Source of the DNA: Streptomyces sp. CG1
GTDB taxonomy: Bacteria > Actinomycetota > Actinomycetes > Streptomycetales > Streptomycetaceae
Direction of reading: 5' to 3'
Length of the DNA stretch: 64,000 bases
NCBI RefSeq assembly: GCF_041080625.1
Contig: NZ_CP163518.1
Span: 3,658,001-3,722,000, forward strand
In this document: piece after piece, positions 11,596 to 20,322 of the stretch
Numbering within the stretch: the first letter of the stretch is position 1
How the letters are laid out: every line of letters begins with the position of its first letter
The notes under the pieces: generated by a model
Database searches by the model: none
Told to the model about the DNA's origin: nothing
The model's input: only the letters and a program-made list of their open reading frames with translations
Made by a program: the position numbers and the translations under genes

Positions 11596-13206
11596 GTGAA
11601 CGAGGCCCTGCCCGACGTCCCCGAAGTCCGCGTGGTCGGCCTTCCGCAGCTCACGTCGGGCTTCGACCTTGTGGAACGACTCGATCTGCCCATGCACCTG
11701 AAGGTGCACGGTCCGCTCGACCCGCTCGGCGGCGAGCAGCTCGCGCAGCTCGCCGAACGCATCAACCTCAAGGGCCGCGGCGGCGCCGGCTTCCCGTTCC
11801 ACAAGAAGCTGCGCTCGGTCGCCGAGTCGGCGATCAAGCGCGGGGTGCGGCCGGTCGTCGTGGTCAACGGCAGCGAAGACGAACCGGCCTGCCGCAAGGA
11901 CACGGTACTGATCAACCGCGCCCCGCACCTGATCCTGGACGGCGCGCTGCTGTGCGCGGAGGCGCTCGGCGCGCGGACGCTCGTGATCGGTGTCACGCGT
12001 GAGTCCACGCAGCGCTCCATGGAGGCCGCGCTCGCCGAACGCGGGCTGAGCAACAGCCGTAGATCGGCGCTCCGCGCATGGGTGCAGCGCAACCCGGTAC
12101 GCATGGTCACCGGCGCCGCCGCCTCGCTGATCCGCTCGATCGACGGCGGCCCGGCGATCCCGCCCGGCCGCAAGATCAGCGCCTCGCAGAGCGGTGTCGG
12201 CGGCGCGCCCACGCTGCTGTCGAACGCGGAGACGTTCGCGCAGCTGGCCATCGCCGCCCGTATCGGCCCCGAGCGCTACGGCAACACCGGCCTGTACGAC
12301 GAGCCGGGCACCGTCATGCTCACCGTCTCCGGCGCGGTCGCCCGCCCGATGGTGATCGAGGTCCCCACGGGCGTGCCGCTGCGGTACGTGCTGCAGCTGG
12401 CGGGCGCCCCGCCGGTGCCGCAGGGCGTGCTGACCGGCGGCTACCACGGCAAGTGGATCGACGCGGCGACCGTGAACGAGGCGATCGTCTCCCGGAACTC
12501 GCTGGACGCCGTGGGCGGTTCGCTGGGCGCGGGCGCGATCCTGCCGATCAGCCAGGACACCTGCCCGCTGGGTGAGTCGCTGCGGGTGGCGCAGTGGCTG
12601 GCCGAGGAGAGCGCGGGCCAGTGCGGCCCCTGCTACCTCGGACTGCCCGCGGCCGCGCGCGGCCTGGAGGACATCCTCAACGGCGGCGGTCCGGCCGCCC
12701 TGGAGGCGCTGAAGCAGGTCGCGAAGAACGTGAAGCGGCGCGGTGCGTGTTCGCATCCGGACGGCTCGGCGATGTTCCTGGAGTCGACCATCAAGGCGTT
12801 CACGGACGACCTGGCCGCGCATGTCCTCGGAAACGGCTGCGGACGGCCCGTGGAGGGCGTTCTGCCGCTCTTCGAGGGGGGCAGGGCCCCTGCGGGCATC
12901 GCGGGCGGCGGAGAGCCCGAGGAGACCGGCGCCAGCCGCCAGAAGATCTACGTCGACTGGACGCTGTGCCGGGGCCACGGACTGTGCGCCGACATCCTCC
13001 CCGAGGTGTTCGAACTCGGCGCCGACGGTTTCCCGACCGTCGCCCAGGCACAGGTGCCGCGGTACGCGGAGGCGAAGGCGCTGCGCGCGGTGCGCCGCTG
13101 CCCGGCGCTCGCCCTGCGCATCGAGGAGGACACGCGCGGGCAGGCGCCGTCCCGCAATCTGCCGGTCGTCTCCCAGGGCCGCGGCCGGCGCGCGCTCGGT
13201 CGCTGA
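11596..13206 (+). CDS. NuoF-like flavin/iron-sulfur protein fused to a ferredoxin
   Basis: Cytosolic redox protein of 536 residues. It has the Gly-rich FMN/NADH region of complex I subunit F (LKGRGGAGFPFHKK), an SLBB segment (VSGAVARPMVIEVPTGVPL), the 4Fe-4S binding region of NuoF (SAGQCGPCYLGLP then RRGACSHPDGS) and a C-terminal ferredoxin domain with CRGHGLCADILPEVF and a later RRCPALAL. It starts at GTG directly after the upstream stop, with GGAGGC in place. The likely role is to pass electrons between NAD(P)H or a carrier and the membrane cytochrome encoded just before. Its physiological substrate is unknown. Confidence 0.85.
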   Translation: MNEALPDVPEVRVVGLPQLTSGFDLVERLDLPMHLKVHGPLDPLGGEQLAQLAERINLKGRGGAGFPFHKKLRSVAESAIKRGVRPVVVVNGSEDEPACRKDTVLINRAPHLILDGALLCAEALGARTLVIGVTRESTQRSMEAALAERGLSNSRRSALRAWVQRNPVRMVTGAAASLIRSIDGGPAIPPGRKISASQSGVGGAPTLLSNAETFAQLAIAARIGPERYGNTGLYDEPGTVMLTVSGAVARPMVIEVPTGVPLRYVLQLAGAPPVPQGVLTGGYHGKWIDAATVNEAIVSRNSLDAVGGSLGAGAILPISQDTCPLGESLRVAQWLAEESAGQCGPCYLGLPAAARGLEDILNGGGPAALEALKQVAKNVKRRGACSHPDGSAMFLESTIKAFTDDLAAHVLGNGCGRPVEGVLPLFEGGRAPAGIAGGGEPEETGASRQKIYVDWTLCRGHGLCADILPEVFELGADGFPTVAQAQVPRYAEAKALRAVRRCPALALRIEEDTRGQAPSRNLPVVSQGRGRRALGR

Positions 13207-13210
13207 GCAC

Positions 13211-13253
13211 ACGGAGGGGCGGGTCACCCGACTCGGGTGACCCGCCCCTCCGT
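13211..13253 (+). terminator. Terminator after the NuoF-like gene
   Basis: Perfect 19-base arms ACGGAGGGGCGGGTCACCC and its complement around a five-base loop, starting five bases after the stop codon. There is no long U-run, as is usual in Streptomyces. Confidence 0.85.
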
Positions 13254-13278
13254 TCGACCGTGTCTTTCCGCAACACGC

Positions 13279-13313
13279 CGAAGGCGGACCACCTTTCGGA
13301 TGGTCCGCCTTCG
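13279..13313 (-). terminator. Hairpin next to tRNA-Ala
   Basis: Inverted repeat CGAAGGCGGACCA / TGGTCCGCCTTCG with a nine-base loop, lying just 3' of the minus-strand tRNA-Ala gene. It could stop transcripts from both directions. Confidence 0.7.
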
Positions 13314-13320
13314 ACTTCTG

Positions 13321-13393
13321 TGGAGCTAAGGAGAATTGAACTCCTGACCTCCTGCATGCCATGCAGGCGCTCTACCAACTGAGCTATAGCCCC
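13321..13393 (-). tRNA. tRNA-Ala (anticodon GGC), copy 1
   Basis: A 73-base tRNA with acceptor stem GGGGCTA/TAGCTCC, D arm, anticodon stem CCTGC/GCAGG with loop ATGGCAT (GGC at positions 34-36) and T arm with TTCAATTC. The A32-U38 pair in the loop is a known feature of bacterial tRNA-Ala(GGC). CCA is not encoded. An identical copy lies 1.3 kb to the right. Confidence 0.97.
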
Positions 13394-13672
13394 TTGTTTT
13401 CTTGTTTCGCCCGGTTCCCCCGGCGACGACGTAAACATTACAGGCACGGCGACGCAGCACCAAATCCGTTTCGGGTTCGCCCCCATACGGCCGCGAATGT
13501 CGGATTTTGTGACAGTGGTCGTTCCGTCAGCAGCCCATCGTCGGGTGCCCGTCCTGCCGGGCGTCGGCCGTGTGGTGGGAACCGGTGTGGACGACCCTGC
13601 GCGGGCGTCGACACCTTTCTCCTCGCACCGCGTCGGACATCGTTGCCGCGGCGTGGTGGCGTGCGGCGCGCG

Positions 13673-13906
13673 TCAAGCCGTCACGAAGGAGTAGAACCGC
13701 TTGAGTGTGCAGTGCTCTTCCAGGAGGCGGCCGTAGATCGGCTCGCCCTCCAATTCCCGGTACGTCTCGATCGGGTCGCCCTTTATGATCAGCGCCCGCG
13801 CGCATTCCTCGCACCAGTACTGGTAATCGGGGTTGATCGGCTCCATGTCGCGGACGATCGGGGTACCGCTCCCGCACCAGTCACACTTTCGCCTGTGTGC
13901 ACCCAT
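13673..13906 (-). CDS. Small zinc-ribbon protein, 77 aa
   Basis: Hypothetical protein with an N-terminal CDWCGSG and a central YWCEECARAL, giving a CxxC...CxxC pattern that can bind one zinc ion. The remainder is charged. ATG 13906 follows GGAGCTGATCG, which overlaps the end of the upstream zinc-ribbon gene (three bases apart), so both are probably one transcript. No enzymatic motif is visible. A regulatory or structural role is possible but not shown by sequence. Confidence 0.72.
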   Translation of the reverse strand: MGAHRRKCDWCGSGTPIVRDMEPINPDYQYWCEECARALIIKGDPIETYRELEGEPIYGRLLEEHCTLKRFYSFVTA

Positions 13907-13909
13907 CGA

Positions 13910-14083
13910 TCAGCTCCAGCTGTGGCCGCAGGCCGTGCACACGTAGGAGATTCCACCGTTGTCGCCGAGAACTTGGGCGACATGCGCGGAACCGCAGGAA
14001 GGGCAGCTCAGCCGGGTGGTCGTGTCCCGTATCAACGCCGCACCGAGGAGGTGGCCGACCTCCCCAAGGATGCTCGCAGGCAT
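13910..14083 (-). CDS. Small zinc-ribbon protein, 57 aa
   Basis: Hypothetical protein MPASILGEVGHLLGAALIRD followed by LSCPSCGSAHV and VCTACGHSWS, two CxxC knuckles making a rubredoxin/transcription-factor-like zinc ribbon. The ATG is preceded by GGAGGGAGTAGCG. An earlier in-frame start at 14107 would cover the ribosome binding site and is less likely. It is the first gene of a two-gene unit with the 77-residue zinc-ribbon protein that follows. Confidence 0.7.
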   Translation of the reverse strand: MPASILGEVGHLLGAALIRDTTTRLSCPSCGSAHVAQVLGDNGGISYVCTACGHSWS

Positions 14084-14152
14084 CGCTACTCCCTCCCGTC
14101 GGGCCACGCCCCCTTCCGGCCGTTTGATTCTGCCACGGCCGGAGCAATACGG

Positions 14153-14515
14153 TCAGCGACGCCTCAGTACCAGTCCGGACACGGCTCCCGCCGCGGCCGT
14201 TGCGGCCGGCACCCAGGCACACACCGAGAACGCCTCCGCAGAGGTATACGAGCCCAAAGCCCCGAGTGACTCAAGCCGGTTCAGGAACAGTGTGCCGAAT
14301 GACGCCACACCGATCAGCTGACCGAGCCGGGTGACCGTCGCCCGCGCGCGCCCGATGCCCAGACCCGCGCGGACGGCGTACAGGACCACTCCTCCGTCAC
14401 CGCCGCCATGGAAGGCCGGCCCCACGACGCCCACGGACAGCGCGGTCAGCGCGAGGCCGGCCGGGGTGAGCGCGCTGTAGCCGAGGCTGCCCCTTGCGGG
14501 GCCGCGGGTGAAGAC
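14153..14515 (-). pseudogene. C-terminal remnant of an MFS drug-efflux transporter
   Basis: An open frame without a plausible start encodes the last transmembrane helices of an EmrB/QacA-type major facilitator: GLGIGRARATVTRLGQLIGV, ASFGTLFLNRLE and a final WVPAATAAAGAVSGLVLRRR. The first 350 or so residues of the family are missing. Upstream sequence does not continue the family in any frame. It lies between two identical tRNA-Ala genes, consistent with debris from an integration or recombination event. Confidence 0.65.
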
Positions 14516-14559
14516 GTTCCGAGCACCGGATCGTGGTCCACGCGTGCGACTGGAATGCA

Positions 14560-14593
14560 GAAGGTCCCGCCCCCTGACGGGGACGGGACCTTC
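14560..14593 (-). terminator. Hairpin downstream of tRNA-Ala copy 2
   Basis: Inverted repeat GAAGGTCCCG / CGGGACCTTC with an inner C/G-rich extension, 38 bases past the 3' end of the second tRNA-Ala on the minus strand. Confidence 0.65.
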
Positions 14594-14631
14594 ATCACCG
14601 ATCTTTGACAACTCTACAGAGTGTCGATCAG

Positions 14632-14704
14632 TGGAGCTAAGGAGAATTGAACTCCTGACCTCCTGCATGCCATGCAGGCGCTCTACCAACTGAGCTATAG
14701 CCCC
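14632..14704 (-). tRNA. tRNA-Ala (anticodon GGC), copy 2
   Basis: Identical over all 73 bases to the tRNA-Ala(GGC) at 13321-13393, in the same orientation. Flanks differ apart from a few bases. Two copies of this isoacceptor could be normal gene dosage or a duplication left by site-specific integration. Confidence 0.97.
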
Positions 14705-14797
14705 TCGCGTTCTTCCCGCTCGGCGGGGCGAACAAGAAGAACTTTAGCCTGTGACCTGCCGGAAAGTGAAATCCGGGGTCCGGGAGCCTGCTGGGGC

Positions 14798-15466
14798 TCA
14801 GTCGTCGTCGCCGAGGACGGGCTCCGGGAGGGTGCCCGCGTTGTGCTCGAGCAGACGCCAGCCGCGCGCGCCCTCGCCGAGCACGGACCAGCAGCAGTTG
14901 GAGAGGCCGCCGAGGCTCTCCCAGTGCCGGGCCTCCAGGCCGAGGAGCCGGCCGATGGTGGTGCGGATGGTGCCGCCGTGGCTGACGACGACGAGGGTGC
15001 CGTCCTCGGGCAGCTTCTCGGCGTGCCGCAGGACGACGGGTGCGGCACGTTCGGCGACCTCGGTCTCCAGTTCGCCGCCGCCGCGGCGGACCGCCTCGCC
15101 GCGCTTCCAGGCGGCGTACTCCTCGCCGTAGCGGGCGATGATCTCGGCGTGCGTCAGCCCCTGCCAGACGCCCGCGTAGGTCTCGCGCAGGCCCTCTTCG
15201 CGGGTGATGTCGAGACCGGTGAGGGCGGCCAGCTCGGCGGCCGTGTTCGCCGCCCGCTGCAGGTCCGAGGAGATGATCGCGTCGGGCCCCAGGGAGGCCA
15301 GCAGCCGGGCGGCGCGGCGGGCCTGGCCGATGCCGGTCTCGGTCAGCGCGACGTCCGTGCTGCCCTGGAAGCGGCGCTCCACGTTCCAGGCGGTCTGGCC
15401 GTGCCGCCACAGGATGATGCGGCGGCCGCGGTCCTTGCGGTCGGTGACCTCTCCGGTGGAGCTCAT
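14798..15466 (-). CDS. Histidine phosphatase (phosphoglycerate mutase-like)
   Basis: Cytosolic enzyme of 222 residues in the histidine phosphatase superfamily. The catalytic RHG motif is in IILWRHGQTAWNVE and the second histidine in VVVSHGGTIRTTIG; the acidic LRETYAGVWQGLT segment between them is typical. Streptomyces paralogues dephosphorylate small sugars or nucleotides, and the substrate here is not determinable. The ATG overlaps the rsfS stop by one base (TGATG), so translation is coupled to rsfS, continuing the nadD-LCP-rsfS gene block. Confidence 0.88.
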   Translation of the reverse strand: MSSTGEVTDRKDRGRRIILWRHGQTAWNVERRFQGSTDVALTETGIGQARRAARLLASLGPDAIISSDLQRAANTAAELAALTGLDITREEGLRETYAGVWQGLTHAEIIARYGEEYAAWKRGEAVRRGGGELETEVAERAAPVVLRHAEKLPEDGTLVVVSHGGTIRTTIGRLLGLEARHWESLGGLSNCCWSVLGEGARGWRLLEHNAGTLPEPVLGDDD

Positions 15467-15909
15467 CACCACTCCCCGCCCGGCTCCTGCTCGGCCTCGG
15501 CGGCCTGCAGCCTGGCGTGCTCCGCCGCCTTGCCGCGGGTGGCCTTGGCATCGGCGGGCAGCTCCAGCTCGGGGCAGTCCTTCCACAGCCGCTCCAGCGC
15601 GTAGAAGACCCGCTCCTCGCTGTGCTGGACGTGGACGACGATGTCGACGTAGTCGAGCAGGATCCAGCGGGAGTCGCGGTCTCCCTCACGGCGCACGGGC
15701 TTGGCGCCGAGTTCCTTCAGCAGGCGCTCCTCGATCTCGTCGACGATGGCCTTGACCTGGCGGTCGTTCGGCGCGGAGGCCAGCAGAAAGGCATCCGTGA
15801 TCGACAGCACGTCGCTGACGTCGTAGGCGATGACGTCGTGGGCGAGCTTGTCGGCCGCTGCCTGGGCGGCGGTGTTGATGAGGTCAAGAGAACGATCGGT
15901 GGCGGTCAC
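15466..15909 (-). CDS. rsfS: Ribosome silencing factor RsfS
   Basis: Protein of about 147 residues of the RsfS/Iojap/YbeB family, which binds ribosomal protein L14 on the 50S subunit and blocks subunit joining in starvation. The conserved core is visible: ITDAFLLASAPNDRQVKAIV, SRWILLDYVDIVVHV and FYALERLWKD. A GTG start (15907-15909) fits the family N-terminus. A C-terminal Ala/Glu-rich tail of 30 residues is an extension. It sits downstream of the LCP gene and nadD, the arrangement common in actinobacteria. Confidence 0.93.
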   Translation of the reverse strand: MTATDRSLDLINTAAQAAADKLAHDVIAYDVSDVLSITDAFLLASAPNDRQVKAIVDEIEERLLKELGAKPVRREGDRDSRWILLDYVDIVVHVQHSEERVFYALERLWKDCPELELPADAKATRGKAAEHARLQAAEAEQEPGGEW

Positions 15910-16010
15910 TAGCAAGCTTTCGGTCGGCGGTCACTAGACCTCAAGGGTCTCACGGACCGCCCGGCGCACCCCACGTGATTACGGTGCCACGTGGGGTGCC
16001 CGGGACCTGG

Positions 16011-17741
16011 TCACGAGCTGCCGGGCTGGTAGTCCCGGCCGAGGACGACCGAGATGTCGGCGCCCGAGGAGACCGTTCCCTCGGCCACCGAGCCGGCGGG
16101 CAGGCCGAGGGTCTTGGCGACCTCGGCGGCGTCGGACTTGTGGGAGGCGGCCGAGTACGTCACCTTCGAGGTGGCCTGGGTGCCGGAGTCGCTGCCGCCC
16201 TCGAGGAAGGTGAAGCCGCCGTTGAGCAGCACCACGCGGGCCTTCTCGGTGTCGTCCTTCACGCCGGTGGCGTTCTGCACGGAGACCCGGACCGCGGAGC
16301 CCGCGTCGGGGCTCTTGGCGGTGCCGCCGAGGATGTCCTTCACCACACTGTCGCTGGTCTTCGCGCTCAGCGTGCCGTCGGGCTGCACGGGCAGCAGGGC
16401 GGTCTTGTAGGCGCCGCCCTTGGCGAGTTCGGCGAGCTTGGCGAGGAAGGCGCCGAGATCCCGGTCGGTGAGCGGCGGGTCGAGAATCTGCGCGAGGGTC
16501 TGCACGGTGGTCGTGGCCGCCGACGGGTCGGAGGACAGCTTGCGCAGCACGCCCTGCATGACCTGGCCGAACCGCTCGAGCTGGGCGTCCTCGGACTCGC
16601 CGGGGGCGCGGTAGGTGGCGTAGGCGACGGCCATCTTGCCGCTGAGGGTCTGCTCGCTGCCCTTGTGGACGAGCGGCTCGGTGCCCTTCTTCCTGACGTC
16701 CGGGTCGGGCACGTCGGTGTTGGTGCCGAGGTCGATGTTGCCGACCAGGTCGACGAGGTTCTGCAGATAGGGGGTGTCGAGGCGCCAGGTGCCCTGGATG
16801 CTGGTGCCGAGGACGGTGCCGAGCTGGTCACGGGTGCCGGAGGAGCCGTCGCCGTCCACCGACTTGGCGAGGGTCGTGGTGGAGCCGTCGTCACTGCTCA
16901 GGGCGAGGGAGTTGGGCAGCAGCACGGTACTGCCCTGTTTGGTCGTGGTGTTGTCGACCAGCAGCGCCGTGGAGGTGCCGCCCTTGGCGGTGTTGTGCAG
17001 GTGGACGACGATCACGTCGCGCTTCTGGGCGCCGACCGGCGTGCCCGCGCCGGGCTTGGCACCGGACGAGGACAGGCCCGGCAGCTTTCCGGCGTACCAG
17101 AGGTAGCCGACGCCGCCGGCGGCGACGAGGGCGAGGACGACGAGCAGGGCGATGATCCGGCTGCGGGCGCGGCGGCGGGCTTCCTCGCGGCGCTCGGTGC
17201 GGTTCTCGGTGAAGTTCAGCCAGTCGATGACGTCCTCGGAGTTGCCGTTCGGCTCCTCGACGAACGCGAACTGCTCGGTGTGGTAGTCCCGTTCGTCCCC
17301 GTCCCGCGGTTCCTCGGGCCGTGCCGGGGCGTGCGGACCCTCCGCCGGGCCGGCCTGCTGCGGGATGTAGGCGGACTGCTCGGTGACCCGGGGCTGCTGC
17401 CCGCTGCTCGCGGCCTGCCCGTAGGGGTCGTAGCCGGAGGTCTGGTGGGTTCCGGTGCCGTAGGGGTCGTACGGGGCCTGGGCACCGTACGGGTCGTACC
17501 CGGACCCGGGTGCGGGCCGGCCGGAGTCGTAGGGGGGCACCGGCGGCTGCTGGCCGGTGGCGTACGGGTCGTAGCCGTAGCCCTGTTGCTGGGCGTACGG
17601 GTCGTAGGCGGCCTGCTGGGCCTGTGGCGACTGCTGTGCCGGGATCTGCCGGTACACGGGCTGGCCATGCTCGTCGTAGCCGACGAGTTCGTACGGGCCT
17701 GCGCCGTAGCCGGCGTCACCCACGTCGTATCGGTTGTTCAC
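16011..17741 (-). CDS. LytR-CpsA-Psr (LCP) family protein with LytR_C domain
   Basis: Membrane-anchored extracytoplasmic protein of 576 residues, of the family that transfers anionic glycopolymers to peptidoglycan. A cytoplasmic region of about 200 residues, rich in Tyr-Asp-Pro-Tyr repeats and Gln, precedes a transmembrane helix (IIALLVVLALVAAGGVGYLWY), a diverged LCP core (DVIVVHL, STALLVDN, YLQNLVDLVGNIDL) and a C-terminal LytR_C domain (VRVSVQNATG). The usual strongly conserved Arg/Asp cluster of LCP transferases is poorly kept, so enzymatic activity is uncertain. The GTG start follows GAGAGGGG. It lies 16 bases after nadD. Confidence 0.8.
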   Translation of the reverse strand: MNNRYDVGDAGYGAGPYELVGYDEHGQPVYRQIPAQQSPQAQQAAYDPYAQQQGYGYDPYATGQQPPVPPYDSGRPAPGSGYDPYGAQAPYDPYGTGTHQTSGYDPYGQAASSGQQPRVTEQSAYIPQQAGPAEGPHAPARPEEPRDGDERDYHTEQFAFVEEPNGNSEDVIDWLNFTENRTERREEARRRARSRIIALLVVLALVAAGGVGYLWYAGKLPGLSSSGAKPGAGTPVGAQKRDVIVVHLHNTAKGGTSTALLVDNTTTKQGSTVLLPNSLALSSDDGSTTTLAKSVDGDGSSGTRDQLGTVLGTSIQGTWRLDTPYLQNLVDLVGNIDLGTNTDVPDPDVRKKGTEPLVHKGSEQTLSGKMAVAYATYRAPGESEDAQLERFGQVMQGVLRKLSSDPSAATTTVQTLAQILDPPLTDRDLGAFLAKLAELAKGGAYKTALLPVQPDGTLSAKTSDSVVKDILGGTAKSPDAGSAVRVSVQNATGVKDDTEKARVVLLNGGFTFLEGGSDSGTQATSKVTYSAASHKSDAAEVAKTLGLPAGSVAEGTVSSGADISVVLGRDYQPGSS

Positions 17742-17757
17742 CGGTGCCCCTCTCGGC

Positions 17758-18429
17758 TCACTCGCCGCGGTACAGCTCGCGCTTGTCGATGTAGCGCACG
17801 ACTCCGTCCGGCACCATGTACCAGATGGGGTCTCCCTTGGCGACTCTCGCACGGCAGCCTGTGGAGGAGATGGCGAGCGCCGGGACCTCGACGAGCGACA
17901 CACCGCCCTCCGGGAGACCCGGGTCGGTCAGATGGTGCCCGGGCCGGGTGACGCCGATGAAGTGGGCGAGGGAGAACAGTTCCTCGCTGTCCCGCCAGGT
18001 CAGCAGCTGGGCGAGGGCGTCGGCGCCAGTGATGAAGAACAGGTCGGTGTCGGGGTTGAGGGCGCGCAGATCGCGCAGGGTGTCCACGGTGTAGGTGGGA
18101 CCGCCGCGGTCGATGTCGATGCGGCTGACGGAGAACTGCGGGTTCTCGGCGGTCGCGATGACCGTCATCAGATAGCGGTCCTCGGCCGGAGAGACCTTGC
18201 GGTGGGACTTCTGCCACGGCTGGCCGGTGGGCACGAACACCACCTCGTCCAGGTGGAACTGCGCGGCGACCTCACTGGCCGCCACGAGGTGCCCGTGGTG
18301 GATCGGGTCGAAGGTTCCGCCCATGACGCCCAGGCGACGCTTGCCCGTGTTGGCGGGGCCCTGGCCCGGCCGGTACTGCGGGTGCTTCACCGTGTCGTCG
18401 GCGCTCTCGTACGCCGGACCGGTAGGCAT
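17758..18429 (-). CDS. nadD: Nicotinate-nucleotide adenylyltransferase
   Basis: Converts nicotinate mononucleotide and ATP to deamido-NAD in NAD synthesis. The protein has 223 residues with [14 protein letters not shown] (nucleotidyltransferase HxGH at 44-47) and the C-terminal ISSTGCR signature. ATG 18429 has GGGAGAGCAGGAC ahead of it; ATG 18444 is an alternative five codons upstream. The N-terminal 30 residues before the fold are an extension. It opens the block nadD, LCP protein, rsfS, phosphatase. Confidence 0.95.
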   Translation of the reverse strand: MPTGPAYESADDTVKHPQYRPGQGPANTGKRRLGVMGGTFDPIHHGHLVAASEVAAQFHLDEVVFVPTGQPWQKSHRKVSPAEDRYLMTVIATAENPQFSVSRIDIDRGGPTYTVDTLRDLRALNPDTDLFFITGADALAQLLTWRDSEELFSLAHFIGVTRPGHHLTDPGLPEGGVSLVEVPALAISSTGCRARVAKGDPIWYMVPDGVVRYIDKRELYRGE

Positions 18430-18499
18430 GTCCTGCTCTCCCATGCGTGCAGACCCTACCGGCCCGGTCTCGGGCGTCCGGCCGGGGACGGGGTCCGGC

Positions 18500-18655
18500 T
18501 CAGCGGTCGCGGTTGAAACGGGTGGTGATCCACAGCAGGAGCAGCAGGACGGCGAGGGCGCCGCCACCGGTGATGGCCGGGTTGAGGCTGTTGTGGTGGC
18601 CGCCCTCGGCTTCGGCGAGGGTGACCAAGTGGGCTGCGGTGCTGTGAAGGCTCAT
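18500..18655 (-). CDS. Small membrane protein, 51 aa
   Basis: A short gene, [20 protein letters not shown]..., with one hydrophobic helix near the C-terminus ([13 protein letters not shown]) followed by RFNRDR. The topology suggests an N-terminus outside or in the membrane and a short basic cytoplasmic tail. Codon positions keep the GC3 bias, supporting it as a real gene. It lies just upstream of nadD. Family unknown; the length is below usual gene-finder limits. Confidence 0.6.
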   Translation of the reverse strand: MSLHSTAAHLVTLAEAEGGHHNSLNPAITGGGALAVLLLLLWITTRFNRDR

Positions 18656-18776
18656 CTTCGGCAGGACCTAACGCGTGTGGGCGGGATAAAGATGTCGGCT
18701 CATCGTATGCGGGCGGCCCGGCGGCGATCACGCCGACTCCGCCGTTGGGGACGGCAGGCGGAACTTCCGCCGGCTG

Positions 18777-18941
18777 TCAGTCGTCTTTCTTCTTGTAGCC
18801 GCGCAGCAGGAACCAGGCGGTCAGTGCACAGCCCAGGATCATGACGATCAGGACGATGCGGAGCAGATTCCCCGCCCCGTGATGCTGGACGGCGCTCGCG
18901 GCGGCCTGGGTCAGCCAGGCGGCTGCGGGGTGATGCTCCAT
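18777..18941 (-). CDS. Small membrane protein, 54 aa
   Basis: MEHHPAAAWLTQAAASAVQH..., with a transmembrane helix (LLRIVLIVMILGCALTAWFLL) and a C-terminal basic/acidic tail RGYKKKDD. ATG 18941 is preceded by AAGGAG at good spacing. It faces the M48 peptidase gene divergently, with about 100 bases between starts. Similar in design to the 51-residue protein that follows it; no function is evident. Confidence 0.68.
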   Translation of the reverse strand: MEHHPAAAWLTQAAASAVQHHGAGNLLRIVLIVMILGCALTAWFLLRGYKKKDD

Positions 18942-19042
18942 GAGTGGACTCCTTCGGCTGTACTGCCCGTCCACGGTATCTCCGCCTAGGCTGGGCTCCG
19001 CCTCGGGGGCACAGTGGGCACTCATACACACTGGGGGAACAC

Positions 19043-20134
19043 ATGTCCGACGACGGCCAGCAGCACACGGGGCACGAGCGCGTGCCGAGCAGGCAGCGCA
19101 GGCGCTTCCCGGGGATCTCCTCGCGTGCCTACGAGCACCCGTCCGACCGCTCGGCCCTGGTGGCGCTGCGCAAACTGAGCGGATTCGACACCGTCTTCAA
19201 GGCGCTCAGCGGGCTGCTGCCCGAGCGGAGCCTGAGACTGCTGTATCTGTCCGACTCGGTGCGCGTCTCCGAGCGGCAGTTCCAGCACCTGCACGACATG
19301 CTGCTGGACGCCTGTTACATCCTGGACCTGAAGAAGGTCCCGCCGATGTACGTCACGCAGGATCCGCAGCCGAACGCGATGTGCATCGGCCTGGACGAGC
19401 CGATCATCGTCGTCACCACGGGGCTGGTGGAGCTCCTCGACGAGGAGGAGATGCGGGCGATCGTCGGACACGAGGTGGGACACGCGCTGTCCGGGCACTC
19501 CGTGTACCGCACGATCCTGCTGTTCCTGACCAGCCTCGCGCTGAAGGTGGCCTGGATCCCGCTGGGAAACCTCGCGATCATGGCGATCGTCACGGCGCTC
19601 AGGGAGTGGTTCCGCAAGTCGGAGCTGTCCGCGGACCGGGCGGGTCTGCTGGTGGGGCAGGACCTGCAGGCCTCGATGCGCGGCCTGATGAAGATCGCGG
19701 GCGGCAACCATCTGCACGAGATGAACGTGGACGCGTTCCTGGAGCAGGCCGAGGAGTACGAGTCCGGGGGCGACCTGCGCGACTCGGTGCTGAAGATCCT
19801 GAACGTGCTGCCCCGCTCGCATCCGTTCACCGCCGTGCGGGCGGCCGAGCTGAAGAAGTGGGCCGAGTCCCGGGACTTCCAGCGGATCATGGACGGCCAC
19901 TACCCGCGGCGCGACGAGGACAAGGACACCTCGGTCAGCGACTCCTTCCGCGAGTCGGCGGCCAGCTACGCCAGCGATGTGAAGACCTCCAAGGACCCGC
20001 TGATGAAGCTGGTCACGGACCTCGCGGGCGGCGCGGGCGACCTGGGCGGCCGGGTCCGCCGCGGCTTCGACGGCTTCCGCACCCCGCCCGCGCCGAAGGA
20101 GGGCCCGACGGACACTCCGCGGGACGAGGAGTAG
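19043..20134 (+). CDS. M48-family zinc metalloprotease (HtpX-like)
   Basis: Protein of 363 residues with the HExxH zinc motif at H143-E144-V-G-H147 (AIVGHEVGHALSG) and a downstream acidic ligand region (SELSADRAGLLVG). Hydrophobic stretches around residues 160-190 suggest membrane association. The family removes misfolded membrane proteins or acts as general peptidases. The C-terminal 60 residues are charged. Start ATG is preceded by GGGGGAAC. It is transcribed alone, divergent from the 54-residue membrane protein gene. Confidence 0.88.
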   Translation: MSDDGQQHTGHERVPSRQRRRFPGISSRAYEHPSDRSALVALRKLSGFDTVFKALSGLLPERSLRLLYLSDSVRVSERQFQHLHDMLLDACYILDLKKVPPMYVTQDPQPNAMCIGLDEPIIVVTTGLVELLDEEEMRAIVGHEVGHALSGHSVYRTILLFLTSLALKVAWIPLGNLAIMAIVTALREWFRKSELSADRAGLLVGQDLQASMRGLMKIAGGNHLHEMNVDAFLEQAEEYESGGDLRDSVLKILNVLPRSHPFTAVRAAELKKWAESRDFQRIMDGHYPRRDEDKDTSVSDSFRESAASYASDVKTSKDPLMKLVTDLAGGAGDLGGRVRRGFDGFRTPPAPKEGPTDTPRDEE

Positions 20135-20322
20135 GCCCGCCCTCTTTCCCCACCGCAACTGTGGTCGCCCGCCACTCTCCCGCCGCTACGGCGCTCGGCC
20201 CCGACGGCGGGATCCGGCGGTGCCGAACTCTCCTCAGCCCGGGTGCCCGATCCCGCGTGGCCGGTCCCAGGGGCCTGGAAAGCCGCCGCACCCTCGCCCC
20301 GGGCCGGCACTGAAAACGCCGC

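Noticed and set aside
10273..13362. 1029-codon antisense frame over the cytochrome/NuoF-like operon
   Set aside because: The sense strand carries recognisable iron-sulfur and heme-helix motifs with proper starts; the antisense is a shadow.
13394..13672. Possible additional gene between tRNA-Ala copy 1 and the zinc-ribbon genes
   Set aside because: Open frames here lack starts with ribosome binding sites and lack normal codon-position bias.
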